Source: JAKACA01 sp050010115
GTDB lineage: Bacteria > Actinomycetota > Acidimicrobiia > Acidimicrobiales > Bog-793
DNA: 23,431 nt
NCBI GenBank assembly: GCA_050010115.1
Contig: JBEKLQ010000065.1
Location: 1 to 23,431, forward strand
Direction of reading: 5' to 3'
Both the position numbers and the translations under genes were made by a program. The notes beneath the pieces were generated by a model. It had not been told where the DNA came from. It made no database searches and saw only the letters and a program-made list of their open reading frames with translations. Below are positions 13,979 through 21,621 of this stretch, one piece after another (the stretch's first letter is position 1; every line of letters begins with the position of its first letter).

Positions 13979-15190
13979 ATGAGCGTCGCACCTACCACTT
14001 CGAGCGCCGCGACGACCTTCTCCTCACTCGGAGTGTCGCCTGAGCTGGCGGCCGTGTTGTCGGGACAGGGGATCGTCTCGCCGTTCCCGATCCAAGAGCT
14101 GACGATTGCCGACGCCTTGGCAGGCCGTGACGTGTGCGGCAAGGCAAAGACCGGGTCCGGCAAGACGCTGGCGTTCGGCCTGCCACTCCTCATGCGTACC
14201 ACCAAGGCGAAGCCGGGCGCTCCGACATCGCTCGTGCTTGTCCCCACACGTGAGCTCGCCGTCCAGGTGGCCGAGGTGCTCACGCTGCTCGCCAAGGCAG
14301 TCGACTTGCGGGTCGCCGTGATCTATGGCGGGAGCGACATGGACCGCCAGATGAAGCGGCTCACCCGGGGCGTCGACGTCGTGGTGGCGACGCCGGGGCG
14401 CCTGATCGACTTCGTCGACCGGGGGACCGCCAACCTGCGAGCCGTGACGACGCTCGTGGTGGACGAGGCGGACCGGATGGCGGATATGGGTTTCTTGCCA
14501 CAGGTCGAATGGCTACTGCGACGGATGCCGTCGGAGCGGCAGACATTGCTGTTCTCCGCCACGCTCGACTCCGCTGTCGATCAAGTGGTGAGCCGGCACC
14601 TGCGGGACCCGGTACTGCACGAGGTGCAGACAAGGCACCTGACGGTCGACGAGATGCAGCACCGTTTCTTGAAGGTGCACCAGATGGACAAGGCGAAGGT
14701 GTGCGCCGCCATCGTGGCCGCATCGACGAAAACGTTGTGCTTCGTGCGGACCAAGCGAGGCGCCGACCGGCTCGTCGACGACCTGCGGACTGAAGGGGTA
14801 CGGGCAGCCGCCATTCACGGTGACTTGCGCCAGAGTGCCCGCGAGCAGGCACTCGAACGATTCTCCGCCGGCCAGCTCCCGGGCCTTGTTGCCACAGACG
14901 TGGCCGCACGCGGTCTTGACATCGAAGGCGTCGACATCGTCATCCACTACGACCCACCGGAGGACCACAAGGCCTACCTCCACCGCTCGGGCCGGACCGC
15001 ACGGGCAGGCGAGCTCGGCCTTGCGGTCACCTTGGCGCTGTGGGATCAGGAGCTCGCGATCGAGCGGCTCCAGCGCCGGCTCGGCTTGAGCGTCCCGCTG
15101 GTCGAGATGTTCTCCAACGATCCCCGGTTGCGGGATCTCGCCGGCTGGGATCCGACAGAGACCAAGCGCGGTCACTCGCCACGGGCTTGA
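13979..15190 (+). CDS. DEAD-box ATP-dependent RNA helicase
   Basis: This 403-aa RNA helicase unwinds RNA duplexes with ATP, acting in ribosome assembly, RNA decay or cold response. Motifs in order: a Q-motif region (FSSLGVSPELAAVL, then PFPIQE), motif I AKTGSGKT (56-63), Ia PTREL (89-93), TPGRLIDF (138-145), DEAD (162-165), SAT (193-195), ATDVAARGLDIE (305-316) and HRSGRTARAG (335-344). The C-terminus lacks a long basic RNA-binding extension. ATG 13979 gives MSVAPTTS and places the Q-motif properly; an upstream in-frame ATG at 13898 would add 27 unconserved residues. No good Shine-Dalgarno precedes 13979. The BtuF-like gene follows after 22 nt and may be cotranscribed. Confidence 0.93.
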   Translation: MSVAPTTSSAATTFSSLGVSPELAAVLSGQGIVSPFPIQELTIADALAGRDVCGKAKTGSGKTLAFGLPLLMRTTKAKPGAPTSLVLVPTRELAVQVAEVLTLLAKAVDLRVAVIYGGSDMDRQMKRLTRGVDVVVATPGRLIDFVDRGTANLRAVTTLVVDEADRMADMGFLPQVEWLLRRMPSERQTLLFSATLDSAVDQVVSRHLRDPVLHEVQTRHLTVDEMQHRFLKVHQMDKAKVCAAIVAASTKTLCFVRTKRGADRLVDDLRTEGVRAAAIHGDLRQSAREQALERFSAGQLPGLVATDVAARGLDIEGVDIVIHYDPPEDHKAYLHRSGRTARAGELGLAVTLALWDQELAIERLQRRLGLSVPLVEMFSNDPRLRDLAGWDPTETKRGHSPRA

Positions 15191-15212
15191 GGGGCTTGGT
15201 GCCGGACCGGCT

Positions 15213-16178
15213 GTGGCCGTGAGGCGGGCGGTTTCGCTCGTCCCGTCGGCTACCGATACGGCCATTGCGCTGGGTGCCGGCGGTGCCCTCGTCGGGATCA
15301 GCGCTGACTGCGATCAACCCGAACCGGCGTCGCCACGGCCGGTGGTGACCCGCCCGATGATCGACCCTGCTGCTGCGGCTGACGATCCAGCCGGCGTCGA
15401 TGCGGCCGTGCGGCTGCAACTCGCCGCCGGCGGCTTGCTCTACGAACTCGACGTCGATCAGGTCGTGGCGCTCGCGCCTGACGTCGTCTTCGCCCAGGAC
15501 TCCTGCTCGGTCTGTGCTCTGCCATCGTCGGAGGTCGTCGCTGTCTTGTCGCGGGTCGGCCTGGCGTGCGACGTTGTATCACTCGACCCGGCGGATCTCG
15601 AGGGTGTGCTCGCGACGTTCCCATTGGTGGGCCGGGCGCTCGGGTTGGAGGGAGCGGGGATGGAGCTCGAGGCGACGTGCCGGGCGCGCTTGGACGCCTT
15701 GGGCGGCGCCGGGAGCCGGGCAGGCGGTAGCGCGGAGGCGGATGGCCCCCGAAGCGACGGCGACGTAAGCGACAGCCACGCACCGAGGCCCCGCGTGCTC
15801 GTCCTCGACTGGGTCGACCCGCCGTTCGTCGCCGGCAACTGGGTCCCGGACCTCGTGAAGCTGGCGGGTGGCGAGCCGGTGCTGGCAGCCGCCGGCGCTC
15901 CGTCCCGGCAGATCTCCTGGGAAGAGGCGTCGTCCTGCCAGCCCGAGCTCGTCGTCGTGGCTCCCTGCGGGCTCGACCTCGAGGCCGCGACGCCAGCGGC
16001 TGTCGAGGCGTCCGAGCATCTGGGTGCAGCACGGGTCGTCGCGTTCGACGGCCGGGTGTGGTTCTCGAGGCCAGGGCCGAGACTGGTCGAAGGCGCCGAG
16101 GCTTTGGCAGCATGGCTGTGCGGCGCTCAGCCGACCAGTGGTGTCACGTCGATCGAGATCACGGAGGCCAACCGATGA
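15213..16178 (+). CDS. BtuF/TroA-like cobalamin-binding-type protein without signal peptide
   Basis: This 321-aa protein has the fold of periplasmic cobalamin or siderophore binding proteins (COG0614): opening RAVSLVPSATDTAIALG, ADCDQP (31-36), ALAPDVVFAQDSCSVCA (87-102), the VVSLDP strand, VLDWVDPPFVAGNWVPDLV (197-214) and VVVAPCGLDL (247-256). It starts directly with the first strand at GTG 15213 (or GTG 15219), with no signal peptide or lipobox, so it should be cytosolic, and no permease or ATPase gene is adjacent. Cys33, Cys98, Cys101 and Cys252 sit in family motifs and might bind a metal or cofactor. An acidic low-complexity insert (about 165-190) separates the two lobes. It overlaps the MBL gene as ATGA. 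Ligand unknown. Confidence 0.82.
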   Translation: MAVRRAVSLVPSATDTAIALGAGGALVGISADCDQPEPASPRPVVTRPMIDPAAAADDPAGVDAAVRLQLAAGGLLYELDVDQVVALAPDVVFAQDSCSVCALPSSEVVAVLSRVGLACDVVSLDPADLEGVLATFPLVGRALGLEGAGMELEATCRARLDALGGAGSRAGGSAEADGPRSDGDVSDSHAPRPRVLVLDWVDPPFVAGNWVPDLVKLAGGEPVLAAAGAPSRQISWEEASSCQPELVVVAPCGLDLEAATPAAVEASEHLGAARVVAFDGRVWFSRPGPRLVEGAEALAAWLCGAQPTSGVTSIEITEANR

Positions 16179-16939
16179 ACGATCAGAACGGCGACCAGGC
16201 GGGCTCCGTGACCGGCGGTGCCGCCGCTGGCGCCAGTCGGCTCTACTTCCGCCAATTGCTGGCCGGCCGGGACTTCGCCTCCCGTGACCCGCTCGCCCGG
16301 CAGATGGTCAACTTCGTGTACTTGATCGGCGACCGCGAGACGGGCGAGGCCGTCGCGGTCGACCCGGCCTACGCACCGGGCGAGTTGATCGACGTGCTCG
16401 AAGCCGACGGCATGCGCCTGGTGGGCGCGCTCGCGACCCACTATCACGCGGACCACATAGGCGGGAACCTCTTCGGCCACGAGGTCGCCGGCGTGACCGA
16501 CCTGCTCGAACGGGTGTCGGTGCCGATCCACGTCCAGCGAGCCGAGTCCCCGTGGGTCGAGCGCGCCGCCGGCGTCAGCCACGGCGTCCTCGTCGAGCAC
16601 GATGCTGACGACGTCGTAGAGGTCGGGGACGTGCGCATCCGGCTCGTGCATACGCCGGGGCATACGCCGGGCAGTCAGTGCTTCTTGGTGGATGGGAGGC
16701 TCGTCGCCGGCGACACGTTGTTCCTCAACGGCTGCGGCCGGACCGATTTGCCAGGCAGCGACCCGGCAGCGATGTACGAGAGCTTGATGCGCCTGGCGCG
16801 CCTGCCCGACGACACGGTCGTGTACCCGGGCCACCTCTACTCCGAGGACCCTTCGGCAACGCTGGGCGAGACGAAGCGATGGAACCCGGTCCTCGCGCCG
16901 CGCAGCGCCGAGCAGTGGCTCCGCGCCTTCGGCGGCTAA
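16175..16939 (+). CDS. Metallo-beta-lactamase-fold hydrolase (ETHE1/glyoxalase II-like)
   Basis: The 254-aa MBL-fold enzyme has the metal site THYHADHIGG (His89, His91, Asp93, His94), His163 in HTPGHTPGSQCF, Asp180 in AGDTLFLNGCGRTDLPG and His220 in VYPGHLYS. The GCGRTDLPGSDPAAMYESL stretch is typical of persulfide dioxygenase (ETHE1) and related hydroxyacylglutathione hydrolase-like proteins. A persulfide- or thioester-directed role is therefore likely, but the substrate cannot be fixed from sequence. The first 20 residues are a low-complexity tail. ATG 16175 overlaps the previous stop as ATGA, with GGAGG at 16163-16167. The next gene is convergent, 49 nt away. The MBL family is certain; the subgroup is probable. 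Confidence 0.9.
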   Translation: MNDQNGDQAGSVTGGAAAGASRLYFRQLLAGRDFASRDPLARQMVNFVYLIGDRETGEAVAVDPAYAPGELIDVLEADGMRLVGALATHYHADHIGGNLFGHEVAGVTDLLERVSVPIHVQRAESPWVERAAGVSHGVLVEHDADDVVEVGDVRIRLVHTPGHTPGSQCFLVDGRLVAGDTLFLNGCGRTDLPGSDPAAMYESLMRLARLPDDTVVYPGHLYSEDPSATLGETKRWNPVLAPRSAEQWLRAFGG

Positions 16940-16988
16940 GGGCCCGGGCCGGGCGACTCAGCCCAGCAGCGTCCAGCGCGCTCGTGCC

Positions 16989-17783
16989 TCACCAGGTCAG
17001 CCCCAGCGTTTGGCGCATGGCAGCCTCAAACGCCTCATCGTCAAGTTGGGCGCGTGCGGCAAGGATCATCTCGGCAGCTTCTCCGACGGGGACACGCAGC
17101 GGCGTCTCCGGGTCTTCGATGGCGCGTCGGATGGCGACGGCAACCAGCTCGGGCCCGGGTCTCCCACCGGGTCCCGTCACCTTGTCGCTGCTGGCGCTCC
17201 CTTCCCACTGCTCGAACAGCTCTCGGTACGCATCGCTCCTCGGCACCGGGTCCAGCGGCTTCATCCCCGGGGCGATGTAGCCGGGTTCAACGATGACGAC
17301 TCGAATGCCGAAGTGCCCGACCTCATAGTGGAGCGCCTCGGAGAGGGCTTCCAAGGCGAACTTGGAGGCCGAATAGGCGCCGTCGAGCGGCGTCGAGACG
17401 CGCCCCTGGACCGAGCTGACGTTCACGACAACTCCGCTTCCCCGCGCTCGCCACGCCGGGAGGACCGCCTTCACCAGCCCGAGCGGCGCTACGGCGTTCG
17501 TCTCGATCATCGCTCGCAAGCGCTCGAGCGGATAGTCCTCCAGTGTCCCGATCCCGTGATCCGCGGCGTTGTTCACGATGGCATCGAGGTCCCCGGCCTC
17601 GCGAAGAGCTGCCTCGACCGAGGCACCATCAGTGACGTCCAACTTCAGCCGCCGAGCGACGTCGAGCTGCTCGAGCAGCGTCTCATCCCTTGCGGTGGCG
17701 ATGACCTCATGGCCCGCATGCGCGAGCTCGGTGGCCGTCGCTGCACCGATCGCTCGACCAGCGCCAGTGATCAGGACGCGCAT
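16989..17783 (-). CDS. Short-chain dehydrogenase/reductase (SDR)
   Basis: The 264-aa classical SDR is an NAD(P)-dependent oxidoreductase of unknown substrate. The cofactor loop is TGAGRAIG (6-13), where the usual middle Gly is Ala. NNAA (71-74) follows, then the catalytic set Ser124 (NVSSVQG), Tyr137 and Lys141 (YSASK), and the EPGYI loop (166-170). Start ATG 17783 gives MRVLITGAG, the usual SDR opening; ATG 17810 in the same frame would add nine residues. No Shine-Dalgarno is seen, but TAGTGT lies about seven bases before the ATG, so a leaderless transcript is possible. It is divergent from guaB and convergent with the MBL gene. Confidence 0.9.
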   Translation of the reverse strand: MRVLITGAGRAIGAATATELAHAGHEVIATARDETLLEQLDVARRLKLDVTDGASVEAALREAGDLDAIVNNAADHGIGTLEDYPLERLRAMIETNAVAPLGLVKAVLPAWRARGSGVVVNVSSVQGRVSTPLDGAYSASKFALEALSEALHYEVGHFGIRVVIVEPGYIAPGMKPLDPVPRSDAYRELFEQWEGSASSDKVTGPGGRPGPELVAVAIRRAIEDPETPLRVPVGEAAEMILAARAQLDDEAFEAAMRQTLGLTW

Positions 17784-17917
17784 GTGGCGCACACTATCGA
17801 AGTGCACCATCGGTCTCTCTGGCCGCACCTGCTCCGACGGTGGAGCCGACGCGTGGCGCACCCGTGGTGTGCCCGCCCATCCCCCCCTCGGGCTGCAGTG
17901 ATCGGCCAGTAGGATCG

Positions 17918-17956
17918 ATCGTGTGCACGATTCGTGTGCACAGTTGTGTGCACAAC
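17918..17956. promoter_or_regulatory. Operator-like array: three adjacent GTGTGCAC motifs upstream of guaB
   Basis: Three nearly back-to-back 14-nt sites lie at 17918-17931, 17931-17944 and 17943-17956, each centred on GTGTGCAC (17921, 17934, 17946). Site 1 (ATCGTG-TG-CACGAT) and site 3 (GTTGTG-TG-CACAAC) are perfect 6+6 inverted repeats with a 2-nt spacer; site 2 keeps the core but not full symmetry. They follow the -10-like TAGGAT at 17910, so a bound protein would overlap a transcription start. The regulator is not identified. Confidence 0.5.
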
Positions 17957-17989
17957 GGCGGTGGACGGACCGAGACGCACCGAGACAGG

Positions 17990-18088
17990 GTGAATGTGAC
18001 CCAGGCCACGAACGCCAAGGATTACAAGGGTTTTCAGGCTTTCACCAGGGCTTTCAAGGTGATTGCAAGACTGCCCAGGAACTCATAG
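17990..18088 (+). CDS. Possible 32-aa leader peptide upstream of guaB
   Basis: A short frame from GTG 17990 (or GTG 17996) to TAG 18086-18088 encodes a basic peptide ending KVIARLPRNS, with Phe-rich repeats (GFQAFTRAF) that come from nucleotide repeats in the leader. Its TAG overlaps the AGGA at 18087-18090 that serves as guaB's ribosome binding site, and it ends 8 nt before the guaB ATG. Termination there would load ribosomes onto guaB. No homology is recognised and the upstream Shine-Dalgarno is weak, so this may be only leader RNA. Confidence 0.25.
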   Translation: MNVTQATNAKDYKGFQAFTRAFKVIARLPRNS

Positions 18089-18096
18089 GATGTGAC

Positions 18097-19605
18097 ATGG
18101 AGCACGATGATGTCAGCGCTGCAGCGGGCACACCCTCGTTCGCTACCAAGTTCGGGCGGGAGGGACTCACCTTCGACGATGTCCTGCTGATCCCCGCCGC
18201 TTCGGAAATCCTCCCATCGGAGGCCTCGACCGAGAGCCGGCTGACTCGCAACATCTCGCTCGCCATCCCGCTGGTCTCCGCAGCGATGGACACGGTGACT
18301 GAGTCACGCCTCGCCATCGCCATGGCCCGCGAAGGTGGCATCGGTGTGCTCCACCGCAACCTGTCCATCGACGACCAGGCTGCCGAGGTCGACCGTGTGA
18401 AGCGCTCCGAGTCCGGCATGATCACGAACCCGATCACGGTCGGACCGGAGACCTCCATCTCCGACGCCATGAAGCTGATGGAGCAGTTCCACGTCTCGGG
18501 CGTTCCGGTGATCGACGACGCCGGCCATTTGGTGGGGATCGTGACGAATCGCGATCTGCGTTTTGTGGCCGAGAGCGACGAGCCGGTCTCAGGCGTCATG
18601 ACTTCGGCGGGCCTCGTCACCGCCCCCGTCGGCACCACGCTCGACGAAGCCAAGGTCATTCTCGGCCGCCACCGCATCGAGAAGCTCCCCATCGTCGAAC
18701 CAGACGGCACCCTCCACGGCCTCATCACCGTCAAGGACATCCAAAAGCGCATCGACTACCCACGAGCAACGAAGGACGACCGGGGTCGCCTCCGGGTGGC
18801 GGCTGCCGTGGGCACCGGGCCCGACGCCCTCGATCGGATGGAGGCGCTCGTCAACGCCGGCGTCGACGTGATCGTCGTGGACACGGCCCACGGCCATGCG
18901 AGAAGCGTGCTCGAGACGGTGGCCAAGATGCGGGCCAACTTCGAGATCGACATCGTCGCCGGCAACGTGGCCACGGCCGAAGCCACGGTTGCGTTGATCG
19001 ACGCCGGCGCCGACGCCGTGAAAGTCGGGATCGGCCCTGGCTCGATCTGCACAACCCGGGTGATCGCCGGGATCGGCGTGCCACAGGTCACCGCCATCTT
19101 CGACTGCGCCAGCGCGGCAACCGCCCGCGGCATACCCATCGTCGCCGACGGTGGCGTCCAGTTCTCCGGCGACGTCGCCAAGGCACTCGCTGCCGGCGCG
19201 TCGACGGTGATGATCGGCAACGCCCTCGCCGGCGTCGACGAGTCGCCGGGCGAGATCGTGATGCAACAAGGCGAGCGATTCAAGGAGTACCGGGGCATGG
19301 GATCGCTCGGTGCGATGCAGGGCCGCTCGTTCTCGAAGGACCGCTACTTCCAGGGCAGCGTCGAGAGCGGCAAGCTCGTGCCCGAAGGCATCGAGGGCCG
19401 TGTGCCGTACAAGGGACCGCTCAGCATCGTACTGCACCAGATGGTCGGGGGACTCCGCCAGGCGATGGGCTACTGCGGCGCCCGCAGCATCGCCGAGTTG
19501 CAGGCGAACGGCCAGTTCATGCGTGTCTCGCCGGCGAGCCTGCGCGAGAGCCACCCGCACGACATCGTGATCACCAAAGAGGCGCCGAACTACCAGGTGT
19601 CCTGA
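18097..19605 (+). CDS. guaB: Inosine-5'-monophosphate dehydrogenase
   Basis: The 502-aa enzyme oxidises IMP to XMP with NAD, the committed step of guanine nucleotide synthesis, as a cytosolic tetramer. The N-terminal LTFDDVLLIPA (24-34) and AAMDTVTESRLA start the barrel. Two CBS domains fill about 100-220, and the catalytic loop GIGPGSICTTRVIAG (311-325) carries Cys318. Phosphate-binding ADGGVQFSGD (350-359), the GMGSLGAMQGR segment (400-410) and the EGRVPYKG flap (433-440) follow. Length and motifs are complete. Start ATG 18097 has AGGA six bases upstream and fits the family; the frame stays open to 17923, but that stretch is leader and operator. Regulation through the upstream motif array is inferred. 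Confidence 0.96.
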   Translation: MEHDDVSAAAGTPSFATKFGREGLTFDDVLLIPAASEILPSEASTESRLTRNISLAIPLVSAAMDTVTESRLAIAMAREGGIGVLHRNLSIDDQAAEVDRVKRSESGMITNPITVGPETSISDAMKLMEQFHVSGVPVIDDAGHLVGIVTNRDLRFVAESDEPVSGVMTSAGLVTAPVGTTLDEAKVILGRHRIEKLPIVEPDGTLHGLITVKDIQKRIDYPRATKDDRGRLRVAAAVGTGPDALDRMEALVNAGVDVIVVDTAHGHARSVLETVAKMRANFEIDIVAGNVATAEATVALIDAGADAVKVGIGPGSICTTRVIAGIGVPQVTAIFDCASAATARGIPIVADGGVQFSGDVAKALAAGASTVMIGNALAGVDESPGEIVMQQGERFKEYRGMGSLGAMQGRSFSKDRYFQGSVESGKLVPEGIEGRVPYKGPLSIVLHQMVGGLRQAMGYCGARSIAELQANGQFMRVSPASLRESHPHDIVITKEAPNYQVS

Positions 19606-19613
19606 CGTCTGAC

Positions 19614-19628
19614 GGCCCGGGCGGGGCC
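19614..19628. terminator. Weak GC hairpin between convergent guaB and ABC permease genes
   Basis: GGCCC (19614-19618) and GGGCC (19624-19628) can form a 5-bp stem in the 55-bp gap between two convergent genes. There is no T-run on either strand. It is placed where a bidirectional terminator is expected, but the structure alone is weak. Confidence 0.25.
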
Positions 19629-19660
19629 CCATGACCCGGCCGGACCTCTTCGCCGAGTGA

Positions 19661-20485
19661 TCAGGACTTGGTCTTGTACCGCCAGGTGGCCAGCGGGACC
19701 AGCACCACGAGCAGCCCGATGCACCACGCCGCCGAGGCGATGACGTGGTTCGCAGCCGGCCCGTCGGCGACCATCAGTGCCCTCGCCGACTGCACCACCT
19801 CGCTTACCGGCTGGTAGGTCGCGAAACCTTGCAGCCATCCGGGCATCGAGCTCACCGGGACGAACGTCCCCGCCGCGAACGTGAGCGGGAACAGGATCGG
19901 GAAGGACATCACCTGCGCCGTCTCGCTGTTGGCGGCCGACAACCCGATCACGGCGAAGCCCCACGACAGGGCGTAGGCGAACACGAGCAAGAGGCCGATG
20001 CCGGCGAAGTAGCCCGGCACGCTCTGGATTCGAAACCCGACCGCGTACCCCACACCCGTGATGATGGCAACCACGAACACATTGCGGACCAGGTCCGCCA
20101 GCGTGCGGCCGGCCAGCACAGCTGAGCGGGCCATGGGCAATGATCTGAATCGCTCGATGATCCCCTTCTGCAGGTCCTCAGCGAGGCCGATGCTCGTCGA
20201 GACCGCCCCGAACGCCATGGTCTGCACGAAGATCCCCGGCATGAGGAAGTTGACGTAGCCGCCGGGAATCTGGGTCTTGATGGCCCCACCGAACACGTAG
20301 CGGAACAACAGCACGAACATGACCGGCTGCACGCTGGAGAAGAAGAGTGACTCCGGGATGCGCGTGTAGGCGATCAGGTTGCGCTCCGTCACGACGAGGA
20401 TGTCCAGGAACGCTCGCCACGGCGTCATCCGGGCACGCTCTTTCGGCGCCGCCGGGACGGCGATCGCAACAGTGGCTGTGCTCAT
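19661..20485 (-). CDS. ABC-2 type transporter permease (DrrB family)
   Basis: The 274-aa integral membrane subunit of an exporter has about six predicted helices (near 45-65, 80-100, 130-150, 158-180, 190-212 and 248-268). The conserved cytoplasmic stretch ERFRSLPMARSAVLAGRTLAD (111-131) is typical of DrrB/ABC-2 permeases, as are the N-terminal ERNLIAYTRIPE and the PVSEVVQSARAL segment near the end. The start ATG 20485 overlaps the ATPase stop as ATGA and has AAAGGAG five bases upstream. Together with the upstream ATPase it forms a complete two-gene exporter for drugs, lipids or polyketide-like molecules. The cargo is unknown. Confidence 0.93.
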   Translation of the reverse strand: MSTATVAIAVPAAPKERARMTPWRAFLDILVVTERNLIAYTRIPESLFFSSVQPVMFVLLFRYVFGGAIKTQIPGGYVNFLMPGIFVQTMAFGAVSTSIGLAEDLQKGIIERFRSLPMARSAVLAGRTLADLVRNVFVVAIITGVGYAVGFRIQSVPGYFAGIGLLLVFAYALSWGFAVIGLSAANSETAQVMSFPILFPLTFAAGTFVPVSSMPGWLQGFATYQPVSEVVQSARALMVADGPAANHVIASAAWCIGLLVVLVPLATWRYKTKS

Positions 20486-21513
20486 GACTTCTCCTTTGCA
20501 CGCGGACGGGAGGTCCTCCCGCCGGCCGTGGCGCCGGCCATGACGGCGGCGGCGCCAACGCCGTCCTCGGGCTCGACGCTGGCGCCGTGACCGGTGAGGG
20601 CAAGGAACACGTCGTCGAGACTGGGCTCGCGGAGCGCCAGCGTGGCGGGCACGAGATCGGCTTCGTCGAGCAGGCCGAGGGCCTCAGTGACCATCCGGGC
20701 GCCGCCATCGAGCTGCAGCTCGACCATGGTTCCCGACAGCACCGGATCGCGGGGCCAGCGGGCGGCGAGCACGCCGAGCGCCTGCTTGGCCCGGACGTCG
20801 TCACCCATTTGGAGGTCGAGGACCGTCGCCCCGAGGCGCGCCTTCAGCTCCGCAGACGTCCCCTCAGCGATGACGCGGCCGTGGTCCACGACAGCGAGGC
20901 GGTCAGCCAAGCGGTCAGCCTCTTCCAGGTACTGCGTCGTGAGCAGCACCGTCGTACCGGAACTCGTGAGGTCTTCGATGACACCCCACAGTGCCGCCCG
21001 GCTGTACGGGTCGAGCCCGGAGGTGGGCTCGTCGAGAAACAGCACCGGTGGCCGATCCACCAGCGCCCCCGCCAGGTCGAGCCGGCGGCGCATGCCACCC
21101 GAGTACGTCTTCACCGGCCGGTTGGCCGCGTCGGTCAGCTCGAACTGCGCCAGCAATTCGTCGGCCCGGCGGGATGCCTCCGCACGCGAGAGGTGAGTCA
21201 GTTGCCCCACCATCCGGATGTTCTCCCGGCCGGTCAGGTTCTCGTCCACTGCTGCGTACTGGCCGGCTAACCCGATGCAGGCGCGAACGGCCTCTGGGTG
21301 CCTCACGACGTCGTGGCCGAGCACATGGGCGGACCCGGAGTCCGGCCGGAGGATCGTCGTGAGGATGCGCACGGCGGTGGTCTTGCCGGCTCCATTCGGC
21401 CCGAGGAGCCCGAAGACGGTGGCTGGCTCTACGGCGAGCGACACTCCTTCAAGGGCGCGGACGCCTCCCTTGAAGACCTTGACCAGATCGGTGGCTTCGA
21501 TCGCGTTCGCCAC
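20482..21513 (-). CDS. ABC transporter ATP-binding protein (DrrA family)
   Basis: The 343-aa ATPase powers the adjacent permease. Walker A is GPNGAGKT (38-45), the Q-loop Gln85 lies in GLAGQYAAVD, the signature is YSGGM (137-141) and Walker B is VLFLDEPTSGLD (157-168). The H-loop position holds Gln194 (LTTQYLEEAD) instead of His, a known feature of DrrA-type exporters. The C-terminal region (about 230-320), with REPSLDDVFLALTGH, is the DrrA family extension. The start is GTG 21513, with GAGGAG at 21520-21525. It precedes the permease with a 4-nt overlap. An 11-bp palindrome lies 28 bp upstream. Confidence 0.94.
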   Translation of the reverse strand: MANAIEATDLVKVFKGGVRALEGVSLAVEPATVFGLLGPNGAGKTTAVRILTTILRPDSGSAHVLGHDVVRHPEAVRACIGLAGQYAAVDENLTGRENIRMVGQLTHLSRAEASRRADELLAQFELTDAANRPVKTYSGGMRRRLDLAGALVDRPPVLFLDEPTSGLDPYSRAALWGVIEDLTSSGTTVLLTTQYLEEADRLADRLAVVDHGRVIAEGTSAELKARLGATVLDLQMGDDVRAKQALGVLAARWPRDPVLSGTMVELQLDGGARMVTEALGLLDEADLVPATLALREPSLDDVFLALTGHGASVEPEDGVGAAAVMAGATAGGRTSRPRAKEKS

Positions 21514-21540
21514 GGAATACTCCTCGGTGCCTGGCTGGTG

Positions 21541-21551
21541 GAACGACGTTC
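21541..21551. promoter_or_regulatory. Palindrome upstream of the DrrAB-type genes
   Basis: GAACGACGTTC is a perfect 5+5 inverted repeat with a single central base, 28 bp before the ATPase start. It could be an operator for local control of the exporter. It is not a proper actinobacterial SOS box, which needs four bases between GAAC and GTTC. Confidence 0.2.
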
Positions 21552-21621
21552 TGGCTGCTGGACATGGTTTAACGGGAGAACACAGGTCGGGCGAGCGGTT
21601 GAAACGTGTTCGCCGCTCGCA

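Larger units (their letters stand above)
17784..18096. other. 313-bp intergenic region between divergent SDR and guaB genes
   Basis: The region carries a GTGCAC near the SDR start (17802-17807), a C-tract (about 17881-17887), a -10-like TAGGAT (17910-17915) without a matching -35, and three adjacent GTGTGCAC motifs (17918-17956). A leader with three TTTCA-containing direct repeats (18029-18056) and a possible 32-codon ORF ends just before guaB. The later part is less GC-rich than the genes around it, as expected for a transcribed leader. Confidence 0.6.

Noticed and set aside
17923..18096. Upstream extension of the guaB frame from GTG 17923
   Set aside because: It covers the operator-like repeats and leader. 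The family N-terminus and ribosome binding site fit ATG 18097.
18589..19632. 347-aa open frame antisense to guaB
   Set aside because: It lies entirely opposite a certain, full-length guaB. Its composition (His/Asp/Gly/Val-rich) is typical of an antisense shadow in high-GC coding DNA.
21541..21551. SOS (LexA) box reading of GAACGACGTTC
   Set aside because: The actinobacterial consensus needs four bases between GAAC and GTTC, but here there are three. The downstream genes are not DNA-repair genes.
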